A stretch of 64,000 nt of DNA from Acholoe squamosa (GCA_949317995.1 OX439044.1:13239141-13303140), one strand, 5' to 3'; positions 26,454 through 38,181 are shown, numbered from the stretch's first letter. A program made the numbers and translations. Notes: generated from the letters alone by a model not told the origin.

Positions 26454-26527
26454 GTCTGTCTATGGGGCAGAGCTTCTGTACATCCAAGTGGTTCTCTATA
26501 CACCTGCCGCAGAACGTGTGTCCACAC
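26454..26527 (-). pseudogene. Truncated duplicate of LNX RING exon 4 (tandem copy 3)
   Basis: Same structure as copy 2: intact acceptor, CGHTFC...LCPIDR, then HQAKF and a stop, with no donor. The flank on its high-coordinate side lacks the 38-bp segment seen in copies 2 and 4 and so matches copy 1. Confidence 0.85.
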
Positions 26528-27037
26528 CTACAGGGATGGACAGGATTATCCACTTTGAAGACCAATGCTGATGCTGAAGTGCACCATTGGTCATCATGAT
26601 GCACCAATGATGTGCTGGCGAGACTGTTCGCCAGCACCTCATTGTCCAGAGCACCTTGCCGACCCTCCCGGAGTATATTATGTGTGACCTTGCAAGGGAA
26701 ACCACCCCCTGCAAGAATATAGGTCATTATTCATATCTCAAATCAGTGATTATGCACTAAATACATTATAAAAAACACACAGTAAATCAGCCTTTTTCAT
26801 AAAAATAGGTAATATTATGGTGATTTTTATCAAAGATTTTGATCTAGAAGGAATTTTCCATTTCAATTTTCAATTTTTGGTGAAAATCCCCATCGTTACC
26901 ATGGCAATTAGGAACAGGCATATAGGCCGATTATTCATGAAAAATGTTCATTTTACCTTTCGAATATGAGACATGTCTACCCAAAATAGAGCATTGTAAA
27001 TGAGACCAATGAATTCTGCATCAAAATTTTGCTTGAT

Positions 27038-27111
27038 GTCTGTCTATGGGGCAGAGCTTCTGTACATCCAAGTGGTTCTCTATACACCTGCCGCAGAACG
27101 TGTGTCCACAC
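27038..27111 (-). pseudogene. Truncated duplicate of LNX RING exon 4 (tandem copy 4)
   Basis: Same truncated exon with an intact acceptor and the HQAKF stop. It is the first of the four copies met by a polymerase coming from exon 3 on the minus strand, so its acceptor competes first. Its flank matches copy 2, including the extra 38 bp. Confidence 0.85.
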
Positions 27112-27659
27112 CTACAGGGATGGACAGGATTAACCACTTTGAAGACCAATGCTGATGCTGAAGTGCACCATTGGTCATCATGATGCACCAATGATGTGCT
27201 GGCGAGACTGTTCGCCAGCACCTCATTGTCCAGAGCACCTTGCCGACCCTCCCGGAGTATATTATGTGTGACCTTGCAAGGGAAACCACCCCCTGCAAGA
27301 ATATAGGTCATTATTCATATCTCAAATCAGTGATTATGCACTAAATACATTATAAAAAACACACAGTAAATCAGCCTTTCTCATAAAAATAGGTAATATT
27401 ATGGTGATTTTTATCAAAGATTTTGATCTAGAAGGAATTTTCCATTTCAATTTTCAATTTTTGGTGAAAATCCCCAAAAATTTGCATAAAATCTGTGAAT
27501 TTAGGTTACTGGAATGGTTGCCATGGCAATTAGGAACAGGCATATAGGCCGATTATTCATGAAAAATGTTCATTTTACCTTTCGAATATGAGACATGTCT
27601 ACCCAAAATAGAGGATTGTAAATGAGACCAATGAATTCTGCATCAAAATTTTGCTTGAT

Positions 27660-28070
27660 GTATTTTTGTAATCAGTTTATAGTTATTTTGCCCTCCAACG
27701 TCCCCTGGTGGCCAAATGGGGAATTAAAAATCCCCCGCGGAAGGGTGTTCTCCCTTGTTCAGCCACATGTATTAACGCTTCGATGCTCAAAGTGCTGGCG
27801 AACATTTTAGCCAGCACTTCATGACGACCAATAGGCACAATAGGCCTTTAAAGGATTAATGCATCGGTCAACATTAGTCATCGCTATGCATAAATGTAGC
27901 CATGTTGACTAACTCATGTGGACTGCATTCAAGCATTATCATTGAATGGAGCCAGTCCCAGAGTTTCGGCATAATTCCTCCATGTAGCGCTAGAGAGCAG
28001 ACGCACCAGCACCTCGTTGGTGCATCAGGACCATGAATGCATAGTAGTGGCTATTAAGGGGTAAGTGTAG
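27660..28070. mobile_element. Degenerate TTAA MITE family remnants
   Basis: The sequence holds GTGCTGGCGAACATTTTAGC, CCAGCACTTCATGACGACCA, GGCCTTTAAAGGATTAATGC and, further on, CACCAGCACCTCGTTGGTGC. These are the family motifs in scrambled or nested order, suggesting two diverged copies side by side. Confidence 0.55.
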
Positions 28071-28868
28071 TTAACTCTTTGTCGACAGCATGCTGTCTTC
28101 ATTCAAATTATTTCCCTGGCTTTTGCTGTCATGGAATACCAAAAATGAAAGTAGTAAGTGACTTGGAGGAACAATTATGCCAAAAAGTGACCCTATTTTG
28201 ATTGTCTGAATTTTAAAGTGCTGCACTCATATAGGATATCAGCAAAAGTGTCTTTATAGAAAGTGCCCAACTTTAAATTTAAACTGGTTATGTTGAAGCC
28301 GGTGGAGGTATTGAAGTTGAAGAACTCATTAGTTGAACAATGTTTCAAAGAGTTAAAGGCCTCTTAATAAAACCTTATGAAAGACTTTCAGGCACAATAA
28401 AAAAAAGTGGGAACAGTTGAGCATCGTCCACAGTTGTATGTAGATTCTGCCAACAATGAACAACTGCCTGATTTAGACACTAGGTGTCAGAGCAGATCCC
28501 TCAATACCATGTTCACTTGATGGGGTTTGCTTCAAGAAATTCCCACTAGGTGTAGACACTGCAGATGATCTGACCATAGCTTTAGTAGCCTCTAGCTCAC
28601 CACAGGCTGTGCAACAACACTGCTGTGTCAATTTTCATGATAGTCTTTGGGGACATATTTTTCGGTTCGAATCTTCTGCAGTGATTAGAGCTGACGAAGA
28701 TTTTCAGAATGCTATCAGGGGCACCGATATTACTTATGGGTTGCATAGGTAAGCTTCAGAATCATGAGGTATACAGCAGCTTCAGGGATATTGTAGGATA
28801 AGAATCGACAGAAGTGTAGATATCCTGGGGGGGGCACTTCATATATTTTGCATACACATGTATGCAGC
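28071..28868. other. No recognisable gene
   Basis: No coding signal. A tRNA B-box-like GGTTCGAATC lies at 28664 without a convincing A box or tRNA fold. Confidence 0.35.
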
Positions 28869-29070
28869 TGGCAAGGGTATCTAAAATCTACCTAAACAAG
28901 GGTCTAGTTTTGGGAAACGTTACCTAAGCAAGGGTCACGTGTGTGAAACTCTCTCTAAGCAAGGGTTCATTTTCCCAGAAATCTCCCTCAGCAAGGGACC
29001 ATTTTCCCAGATAGAACTTTCCCTAAGCAAGGGTCGGTTTTCTCCAAAATCTCCCTAAGCAAGGGTAAGG
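28869..29070. repeat. Diverged ~35-bp tandem repeat (CCCTAAGCAAGGGT)
   Basis: About six to seven units share CTAAGCAAGGGT followed by a T-rich or CCCAG stretch (TTTTCCCAGAAATCTCCCT). Unit length varies from roughly 30 to 38 bp. Confidence 0.75.
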
Positions 29071-29545
29071 GTTGCAGGACCTCCAGCCATACACCCATGT
29101 AGAAAAAGAATAATAAAGTGCCCTCCCCCTGGGAGATATCCCTTTTTACGTAACAACATCATACAGAGTGGTCCCTAGGTCATGAGGCTGGGAATGTTAG
29201 CATTGCTCTACTGCTATGCTAAACCATCTAGATGCCTAGCACAGTGATTTGGCCTCCTTAGACATGTACTAATTCCTACTAGTTCAGTTTACTGCTAAAG
29301 ATTGGCACTCAGGACCTCTTCACCTCCCATATATAGGCTCGAGAAGCTATTAACTTCTGTGTAAATTTCCATAAAATCGTATAATGTGGGGGTAGACATG
29401 GGTGCTACTTTCACCAATGTAGATGGGTGATTTTGACATAATGTACTATGAGGAACTTATCAGAAATTTTGTTGGTATCCATAAGATTTTGTTTCATTTT
29501 GAGGGGTTTGTATAAATCTTATGCCATGATTGCCCACATTAAGTC
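29071..29545. other. No recognisable gene
   Basis: Nothing supported. Confidence 0.35.
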
Positions 29546-29834
29546 TTAGGGAGTGGTCATTATTTATCAACAGGGGGACAGGTGGTGGGTTTGTCATGCG
29601 GAATACGTGAAAATATTTACACCCCCGTCAATGACAGTAAAACTATTTTGTGCTCCCCCCACGCTGCACGCACAATAGGTTTTGGCGCCCCTCTGTTTAT
29701 GTTAAAAAGTCTTTTTATGCCCCCCCTCAAGAGGGGTCATTATTTTTTAGGCCCTGCCTTAGGAGGGGTTTGAAATATTAATGCATCCCCCCTCAAACCC
29801 ATGCCACCACCCCGTGTCGATTACCACTCCCTAA
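29546..29834. mobile_element. GGGAGTGGTCATTATTTATC inverted-repeat element beside the RING exon donor
   Basis: The left end TTAGGGAGTGGTCATTATTT is mirrored, with decay, by ACCACTCCCTAA at the right. The interior has GAGGGGTCATTATT and CCCCCCTCAAG blocks. It is the same family as 51536-51820. Its right end lies about 16 bp from the donor of LNX exon 3. Confidence 0.75.
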
Positions 29835-29851
29835 TGAGTTCAAATACATAC

Positions 29852-30030
29852 TTGGTATCCAGGGGGTGGACGAGTGGTTGCAGACAGATGTGACAGACCA
29901 GGTCCTCATCCACAGTTTGCGGGTAGTCGTACAGGTGACTCGCCGTCTCGTCATGGAACTGACCACACATGCCGCACAGCGCCATCTTCTGGTATGGTTT
30001 CGGGAGTCTCGGAGGCACCACTGACGCCAG
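29852..30030 (-). CDS. LNX: LNX E3 ubiquitin ligase, exon 3: first half of RING domain
   Basis: A minus-strand exon of 179 nt. Its acceptor is ATGTTCCAG; its donor is ACCAA|GTATGT, leaving phase 2. It encodes a CxxCGQ motif (CGMCGQFHD), then a Tyr-rich acidic linker, then [13 protein letters not shown] and HPLDT. This order (CGQ, YxYxxxVDxDL, CHICLQxLxxPLDT) is the signature of the LNX1/LNX2 N-terminus just before and inside the RING. The two cysteines of CHIC are the first zinc ligands. Family role: LNX is a cytoplasmic RING ligase with four PDZ domains that ubiquitinates the cell-fate determinant Numb. The split codon AA|G at the junction with 25321 gives Lys, then CGHTFC, completing the RING. 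An inverted-repeat element ends only about 16 bp downstream of the donor. Confidence 0.88.
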
Positions 30031-31543
30031 CTGGAACATGGAGTATTTCTATTATATAAACTTATCGGAAATCAGGTTATGATATATCATTCAAAGGATA
30101 TAAGGCTATGATATAAATTCCAAGTATGGAATCAAGTAGGTGTACACAGTATGGAGGCCGATACCACAGCTTCAAATAGGACCATGCAATAAAGTGCATC
30201 AAATATATTTGTTTCAAAATTATAAATTCTTGAAGTTATGATTATTTTGGCTCACAAAATAGAGTGAGATGTTACCAATAATCTAACAAGCGGGCTGACT
30301 ACATATTACACAGGAAGGGGAAATCTATATCTCAGGAATGAATAGCTAGATTTTGAGGCCTTTCTCTACTTTGCTGCTTCAGAATGTATAGCAAAATCCA
30401 TCAAGAAAGTTATGGAACTACATTTCATATCATATCCGTTTATATCCTTATTTAGATTTTTAGATATGAAAAATCACTTTTTGGCCTATGTATTGATAGG
30501 AGTTCAATAGTGGTGGTCTGGAATGGTTAGCCATTTACACTATGATCCTACAAAAAAAACGTCCCAGGTCCAAGAGAAATGTGAAAATAACCCTTTTAAT
30601 CAAGCAGTGTAATAATATTTTACCATATTTTCCCATATTGTCCTACTATAGAGTAGTAGAGATACATCTCTAGGACATATTGAATGTTGGGGATTTTAGC
30701 ACTGTAATTTTCAGATGTAGCGATACAGCTAGTCTACCTAGTATTAATCAAGATGCAACTCAGCTTTTAATCAAGACCTAGTTTATCCCAGAAGCCTGTG
30801 TATAAGGTGCACCTTAGAAGCTAAAATAGCACCTTGGTTCTGCATATAGAATCAGCAACAGTTGAGGATAGGATAGAATTATTCTACATTAGATGAATAC
30901 TAAATAGGTCCAGAAGAAGCTCCAAGTATGCCTTACATAATCATCTAAAGTAAAGGGTGCATTACATTTTTCGGAATCACTGTTAATTGAATTATCTGTT
31001 TCATTCAGCACATCTATACAACATGGTTGACTTACGGGTCTAGGTACTTAAAATCATCATAGTGTCATGGCACCTTTTTTTCTAAATCAATACATGGTTA
31101 ACATCGAGCTTGCCGTAGAACCTTAGGACTTAGGCAACAATTTAGAAGCTGATTTCTACCAAAACATAGCAAGAAAAGATTGGTTTATGACCGGGGATTT
31201 ACGGTAGCCAAAAAGACAAGATGTAATAGAAATTTAGTGACATGTGGCATGGACCTTTCTTAAAATTGATATAATATGACATGTGGGACGCCCATATAAA
31301 TGGGCCTACACATTGGTTAAATTAGACATGCCAGACATGGCGACACAGGGGGGTTTAAAATCTGACATGTGCGACATGGCACTTTTAGAACTCGAAAGAC
31401 ACAGGAGGAAACAGCACAATGTAATACTAATGCTATTAGATAAAAATAGACAGGTGACACTCAGAAGTTTGCTAAATTTCAATATGCCGACACGCAGGTT
31501 TTTCTCGGCACCCATGTATAGGCATCTAGATCCCCTGACTTAC
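30031..31543 (-). other. LNX intron between exons 2 and 3
   Basis: About 1.5 kb flanked by a consensus donor and acceptor, both phase 0. A 92-codon plus-strand frame at 31283-31561 overlaps the exon 2 donor and shows no domain. Confidence 0.6.
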
Positions 31544-31708
31544 CATCTCAGCCTTGTGTGACTTGTCAGACTTGGTCCTTGGTAGAGTACTGCTGAGTTT
31601 GATGGCCTCTATGGTGGGGATAGGGACTGGTATAGGTGTGTGCTTAGTACCCTGACCTGCTACTAGGGGGCAGAGTGATCCCACAGGCCGTGACTGGTCC
31701 TCCATCTT
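31544..31708 (-). CDS. LNX: LNX-like gene, exon 2 (low-complexity N-terminal extension)
   Basis: A minus-strand exon of 165 nt (55 codons) between an acceptor (CCTAACAG) and a consensus donor (GAGATG|GTAAGT). The frame is open through both sites and is phase 0 at each end. It starts Lys-Met-Glu-Asp-Gln and is rich in Pro, Thr and Lys (for example HTPIPVPIPT), ending KSDKSHKAEM. No domain is visible; it would be a disordered N-terminal extension longer than that of vertebrate LNX1/2. The internal Met (31705-31703) could be an alternative start if exon 1 belongs elsewhere. It splices in phase 0 to the RING exon at 30030. Confidence 0.72.
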
Positions 31709-32221
31709 CTGTTAGGGCAACAAAAAGGTAGAATTAGTCATAAATGGAAGAATAGCAAGGTTTCTAGTTAATGTCTGGGCACGGCCATGACAGAACTGAT
31801 CTCGGAAGATCTCGCAATATTCCTCTGCTGACCACACTTCCAAAGGTCATTTACTCAAGGTCAAGGTCATAATTACAATTCAAATTCTTGAATTTACCTT
31901 AAATTGGTTTGAAACCTACATTTTCTGAATCAGCATCCTCCAAAACCCCCTTCCTGGTAAAAAGTAATCATCAAAATCGGGCTAATTCCTCCTGATAAAT
32001 GAGCAAAAGTCTATTTGGTGGTGGCCATTTTGAAAAGGGCCCAAAAAATGCGGTTTGGGGGCCGGAAAATTTGGACCCTAAGGTTTCCTGTTTCTTATGT
32101 TTATAAGCCTTACAGATCTGCAAAAAACAACAATTTTAACCAAAAAAAAAACATCTACGGAACCCTTTTTTGGACACAGCATTCTGCACTGCAGTGTGAC
32201 TCTGCCGGGAACCAGTCTGCA
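31709..32221. other. Start of the long presumed LNX intron
   Basis: No gene recognised. The whole presumed intron runs from 31709 to 62097. Confidence 0.4.
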
Positions 32222-32426
32222 TCTGATTGGTCGCTATAGGCCTACATGAAGTGCTGATGGGTCTGCTTGTCAGCCCTTCATTGGAGCATCATGCCGACCA
32301 ACTGGGTGTGCATCAACCCCAAAGCGGCAGCATGATGCACGGATATAGTCTTGGGGTGCTACCCACAAGGGCTGCATTCATACATCGTGTTGACCAATGG
32401 GCTTGGTACCTTTAATAGATTAAGGG
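32222..32426. mobile_element. TTAA MITE family copy (diverged)
   Basis: It contains GAAGTGCTGATGGGTCTGCT, CTTCATTGGAGCATCATGCC and, at the right, GACCAATGGGC, ending CTTTAATAGATTAAGGG. Confidence 0.6.
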
Positions 32427-32907
32427 GATTTCCCACTATTCGGTAAATCCTAATCTACCAGCAGTTTCTCCAAATCACTTGGCATTATATAAGTTTTATG
32501 TATTACAAGACAGATGAAGTAATAGAAACCATGGTTCATTGTGCTAGTTTCAGATTTAATGACATCTGAAGACTGGGAATCCTTTAATATATGGCCGCTT
32601 ATGGGAGAAACGCCCATTTATCATCATTTTATCAAATATTAAAAAATTGACCAGCAATATCTTAACTAAACTTCTGATGTGTCTAGTAGACATTATCTGT
32701 ACCATAACCAAGCAATAACAATAGATAGCCATTGGACAAACAAAAGAGCCGTCATTAATTCAACCAAAAATCTGGAAACAAAAAGTTTTTGAATTTCTTA
32801 CATTTAGGTACCCAACATTTGGTCGGATATTCCAACTTTGATCAAGCACTCCATTTAGATGTGACATAAAGTTACACCTCTGCAATGGCAGATAACAGCA
32901 ATGTGTG
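32427..32907. other. No recognisable gene
   Basis: AT-rich, nothing supported. Confidence 0.35.
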
Positions 32908-33440
32908 AACACTTTAAGGGCTACTAATGCATTATTGCATCATGCCCATTGATGAGCAAGATTCATGCATCATGCTGACCTTATAGTGTTTGACACAGCC
33001 CTGATCGGGTCAGCATGATGCACCAATGAAGTGCTAGCAAGCAGTCTATCCACTAATGAATTAATGCTTTATGACCATTTGTCTTCATGAAACACCAATG
33101 AAGTGTTGGCAAGCAGTCTCGCCGACTTCATTGGTTCTTGATGCCAACCAATGGGCATGATGCAATCCTGCATTAGCAGCCCTTAATGGGTTGAGGGCCG
33201 ATTATGCATTAATGCTTCATGATCAGTTGTGTTCATGGTGCATCAATGAGACTGCTCGTCATCACTTTATTGGAGCAATCCAGCGGACCCTCAGTGAGTG
33301 TAGTTAAGCCCTATAGGATCAGCACGATGCATGAATATAGCCCTTGTGAGGTACTTGCCAGGGCTACATTTATGCATCATGACGACCAATGGACATGATG
33401 CATCAGTGCATTGGTGCATCAGCAGCCCTTAGAGGGCTAG
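32908..33440. mobile_element. Two adjacent TTAA MITE family copies
   Basis: The first runs from TTTAAGGGCTACTAATGCAT (32913) to GCAGCCCTTAATGGGTTGAG (33177). The second follows directly (GGGCCGATTATGCATTAATG) and ends GCAGCCCTTAGAGGG. Both have the CACCAATGAAGTGCTAGC-type palindrome and GACCAATGGGCATGATGCA near the right end. Confidence 0.7.
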
Positions 33441-33769
33441 GACTGGGCACAGACAGTACAAAATAGCCTGAGATAACAGGGCAGGGGGGTAGGGTGTTAC
33501 ATGTTGGAGTGATGGAGTGCTGATCTGATAATGAGAATTAACACATCCACTGATAACAGACACCCATGTCGGTGTGATCTCTGATGCCATAGACCGGAAA
33601 TAACATCATCAACATGTAATGTGCATCAGTGGATCTTCCCTCACAGTGAGTATCAAGCAGTGAGGCTAGGGGAGAGAAAATGAGTCATGGCGGAAAGTAA
33701 AAGGGCCAACCCATAATATTTCAGCCAGCATAACGACACTGTCACTCAATGATAAGAGAATGGGAGGCA

Positions 33770-35640
33770 CACTGAAAAAAGTCCTTACAAAGTGACATGT
33801 ATACCCATGTCAACTTGATTTGACACAGAGAGCATACGTCATTAGGACATGTGCACATATGTCACCGTGACAACTGTAGCACACAGTAATCCTCATATGA
33901 TTTGACATGCCTTAAAATGCCACGTCATCTGTGAGTTGACTAGGGTCACGGCCATGTCGAAGGCTTTTGACATGTGATGGTTGGACATACATAACTGTTC
34001 TAGGATATTCCACTAGATGGGGCATACAACCATTTTGGTACCAGGATTAATCACTACCAAGAGGTACACTGAAAAAAGTCTTCCTGACTAAGTGACATGT
34101 ATACCCATGTCAACTTGATTTGACACAGAGAGCACACATCATTGGGACATGTGCACATATGTCACCATGACAACTGTAGCACACAGTAATCCTCATATGA
34201 TTTGACATGCCTTAAAATGCCATGTCATCTTTGAGTTGACTAGGCTCACGACCATGTCGAAGGCACTTGACATGTGATAGTTTGACATACATAATTGTTC
34301 TAGAATATTCCACTAGATGGGGCAAACAACCATTTTGGTACCAGGATTAATCACTACCAAGAGGTACTACCAACACTTGAGACATTTGATGTATCTGTGT
34401 CATTTTGTTTTCATGAAGAATAGATCACTAAGGTCTGTAAATACTATCAACAAATGGTATTGAATTCTATTTCATTGTTAAATTTGCATTTGATATTGAA
34501 TATCAAAATAGACACCCACAATGTTGAATTCTTCAACTGGAGAGGTTAGACACCTTGTGTGTGGGTCAGTGCAAATACCAAAAGATTGTATGCTATCCCA
34601 CAGTCTATAATCTCAGTATCTTCATTACATGGAGACAGATGGCATTGCCATGCACCTCCATGCCCTTGGCTTATGGACTGCATAGAGGTCCACTGTCAAG
34701 TAGAAGTTCTGTAGATAGGAAAAAGTGTCTTAGTGTTGCAGGCCTGTGGGACTATGATATCCCCTGCCTTCTATTATAGGACTGCCCTGATTGAACCATT
34801 GGTTCATAGCTATTGACTGCTCTTGACCCTTACATAATTGTCTCACAGTATTACCTAGCACTCATGTGAATGGATCAGAAATATGTGACATGTCTTCATT
34901 ACACATGTCAAGTGGAGTTGACGAACCAAATATGAGAGAGTCAACCTCATTCGACATGCCTTCATACATGTCATGTGGGAGACAAATTGTGACCTGTGCA
35001 GTATGTGTCAAAGTGATCAGTGTTCTTCTCTCTGTGTACTACCAACACTTGAGACATTTGATGTATCTGTGTCATTTTGTTTTCATGAAGAATAGATCAC
35101 TAAGGTCTGTAAATACTATCAACGAATGGTAGTGAATTCTATTTCATTCTTAAATTTGCATTTGTTATTGAATATCAAAATAGACACCCACAAACCTGAA
35201 TTCTTCAACTGGAGAGGTTAGACACCTTGTGTGTGGGTCAGTGAAAATACCAAAGTATTGTATGCTAACCCACAGTCTATAATCTCAGTATCTTCATTGC
35301 ATGGAGACAGATGACATTGCCATGTACCTCCATGCCCTTGTCTTATGGACTACATAGAGGTCCTCAGTCAAGTAGAAGTTCTGTAGATAGGAAAAAGTGC
35401 CATTGGTACATAGCAATTGACTACTCTTGACCCTTACATAATTGTCTCACAGTATTACCTAGCACTCAGGTGAATGGATCAGAAATATGTGATGTGTCTT
35501 CATTACACATGTCAAGTGGAGTTGACGAAACAAATATGAGGGCATCAACCTCATTTGACATGCCTTCATACATGTCATGTGGGAGACAAATTGTGACCTG
35601 TGCAGTATGTGTCAAAGTGATCAGTGTTCTTCTCTCTGTG
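33770..35640. repeat. Two consecutive tandem duplications (297 bp x2, then 672 bp x2)
   Basis: The unit CACTGAAAAAAGTC...AAGAGGTA occurs at 33770-34066 and 34067-34366 with few differences. The unit starting TACTACCAACACTTGAGACA follows at 34365-35036 and 35037-35640; the second lacks about 69 bp present near 34730-34798. ACATGTCA/TGACATGT motifs recur throughout. Frames of 88 and 79 codons recur in the longer units without recognisable domains. This may be one internally duplicated transposon. Confidence 0.85.
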
Positions 35641-35814
35641 CAGTTTCAATTATTTTCAGATAATCCAAATTCCCTTAAATGGGCAGCTGTAAACAACATT
35701 CAGGGATGACTGTTGACTTTATTTTTCATGTGATTAGGTATTCAGACAGTCTTTACTGTCGGTATGATTATGACATCATGGCAAATGTGTATCATGGCAA
35801 CAAATGAATACTAA

Positions 35815-36025
35815 GGCATCATCAGACTCTTCATGCCTAGTAGTAGTCATGATGCACCAATGAGTTACCTCGGCAGCACTTCAGTCAAGCGTCATGCGAA
35901 CCGTCTTTGAGCATATCACCCCACAAAATCAAGAATGATGCTTGATGCATGGATGCATTCATGTATCATGGCGACAGATGGCATGATGCATTAATGGAGG
36001 TGTTGATAGCATTGCTTTGAGGGTT
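35815..36025. mobile_element. TTAA MITE family copy (diverged)
   Basis: It contains CATGATGCACCAATGAGTTA, GCAGCACTTCAG, GCGAACCGTCTTTGAG and GATGCATTAATGGAGGTG, close to TTAA at 36028. Confidence 0.55.
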
Positions 36026-36044
36026 AATATTAAATCCCTTAATG

Positions 36045-36520
36045 AGTTTATACTAATGCCTTATAGCAGTAAGCCCACCCTGCATTGCAGTGTGGGAAGC
36101 AGCTCTGAGTCTGGGAAGGATCCTAAGCTGCTTACCACAATATGGAAGCTGCCAAACCACTGCCAGCAAATAAGATTGGACCCAGACATGAGCCAGGATC
36201 AGCACGGCCTCAATGATAACATGGAATGACTTTACACTGTGAGAGGAAGAGATAGAAGGAATTAGAGAACGGAATAGGGAGAGAGAGAGTGTGTGGGCGT
36301 GAGTGAGACTGGCAGAGGGAGATACACTATAAGAGGGAGAGAGAAGAATATACAGAGAAAGAGATACAGAGAGTCAGAGAGATGGCCAGAGACAGAAAGA
36401 GAGGTAGGCGTACAACCAAGATACTTTTACCACCAATGATTGACATCATAAATGTATCATTCATCCCAGCTCCCGGACACGCCTTTGATTTACAATGATT
36501 CAGTTCCATGTTCAAAATGC
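36045..36520. repeat. Paralogous block, copy 1 part a (matches 52270-52740)
   Basis: Both contain AGCAGTAAGCCCACCCTGC, GCAAATAAGATTG/GCAGATAAGATTG and a GA-rich stretch. ACTTTTACCACCA and TTTACAATGA...TTCCATGTT follow in the same order. The first part also occurs inverted at 59215-59400. Confidence 0.75.
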
Positions 36521-38181
36521 GGTCGGATCATAATATGGTTTGCATAATCCTTACAGCATTCAAAAGCCGCAGTTCACAGGAAAAAATGGCACCCTTTTGA
36601 TATTTTCATGGCTTGCAAATTGGACCATTGTCAATTGTTTTACAGCCTAAAACAAAAGGCATTACTGTTTATCAAAATTTAATAGGACAAATGATAAAAA
36701 GAGTGAGTTGATTATTGTTTTTCATCATTTCTTTCTTAACAAAAATGCTCTTGAGGAATCTGGTACTGCCAAATTCTGTCTTAAAGTGGACCTAAACTTT
36801 AAATATGGTGTTTATTCATACACACTAAATCATCGACATGACATTTAATTCCTACACACCAACAATATCTACACTCTTATATCTAAATGTCATTAGCTTC
36901 TTAACACTTTTTCATAAAATCAAACACCAGTATGCTACACACCTAAACACTTCTCCCCTAAGTGTCTAGGTGTTTAGAGTTCATATACTAATGGCATTTC
37001 GGCATATAGTTTAAAACACATGATTGCCATTTAAATGTTTAAACACAGCATAATTATATTAAGTAAACCCCCACACATATAAGCTGCATCCTTGACTTCA
37101 GAAAATGTGACAGCCCCACCTCCAACCTTTCATGACAAGATGCTGAAAACCATGTCCAACATCTTCCTTGTGTTTGAATTCCAGTGAGTGACACCTGGTG
37201 TGGCAGGATCAGCCGGCCGATCAGCCCACCTGTAACAGGTGGGGGTAGGTCCATCTGGTGGTAAATATACCCCTATATCTCCTTAGTTCCTATGGACATA
37301 ATATAGTACAGTAGTCCTTTTATTAGTGAGGCTATTAAAGGATGCCCCTCCTCCCCCCAAACATATATAATTATAATAAATCATATAATAACAAGTAATC
37401 TATGATTACCATGCACTTAGTCTGGTCAACATACCAGTCATCTTATCACTTGGTTACACAAACATTTATATAAACATTTTTGCTAAACCTGCTCAGAGGT
37501 TGATGTGAATCATAACCCAAGGCCAATAACTATATGAGTAGAATAAGATTGGCTTTTGACTGTGGCTTCATTGTACTTTGTCCTCATACTTGCTGTTGAC
37601 ATTAATTAATAGTGCTGTGCACCTAGCCACATACACTACTATAACACCTCACATATAAGGTGCACCCTGAGATGATGCCTCCGATGGTGTACCTCAGACC
37701 AGATTTTGGATATCTCAGCACAGTTCTATTGATTATAATTATAGTTATAGTTCTTACCTATAAGGTTCACCCTTAATTTTTACTGACACTAGAAGGTACA
37801 GTAGGGGTGTATTTTCAGTTATTAGTTATGCCTTATATACATTAGGTATTACAGTATCAGTACGATGACTTACCTGATGTTTGCAGGCGATCTATGTCAT
37901 ATGGCCAATAATCATTAAATACTTGCTATAACTCCATTAATAATTGCATAATCGGAGACTTGGCATCACTTCGCAAGGTATATTAGTTCAATAGCACCAT
38001 TAGCCAAAGTGTGTTTGAGTAATGGTCAATAAGCTGTCAGTATGATATTTCTGGTTGTATCAATATAGCGGTACTCCTGAGCATGGGTCATGTACACAAG
38101 ACCATCAATTTTGAAGTTTAGAACTCATATGCTTACTAACTTCCCAGCACAGAAGCTATTCCACTACCCTGTGAAGGCATC
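36521..38181. other. Intron sequence upstream of the PAN/fibrinogen gene
   Basis: It holds the inverted match to 14936-15060 (near 36560-36775) and CACATATAAGGTGCACCCT-type repeat at 37640-37870. No promoter element was certain upstream of the ATG at 38182. Confidence 0.4.

Larger units (their letters stand above)
25248..27659 (-). repeat. Four-copy tandem duplication of the RING exon with intron flank (units 584, 622, 584, 622 bp)
   Basis: Units are 25248-25831, 25832-26453, 26454-27037 and 27038-27659, nearly identical to each other. Each begins inside the exon at GTCTGTCTATGG and ends at TTTTGCTTGAT. Units 2 and 4 carry about 38 extra bases (near 26271-26311 and 27474-27514); units 1 and 3 read CATCGTTACC there. 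The array therefore grew by duplicating a 1,206-bp dimer. Each unit also holds the core of the CACCAATG/GTGCTGGC palindromic MITE (25370-25442 in unit 1), about 50-120 bp upstream of the acceptor on the transcribed strand. Confidence 0.95.

Noticed and set aside
28664-28673. GGTTCGAATC, a tRNA or SINE B-box-like sequence
   Set aside because: No matching A box at the right distance and no cloverleaf could be drawn.
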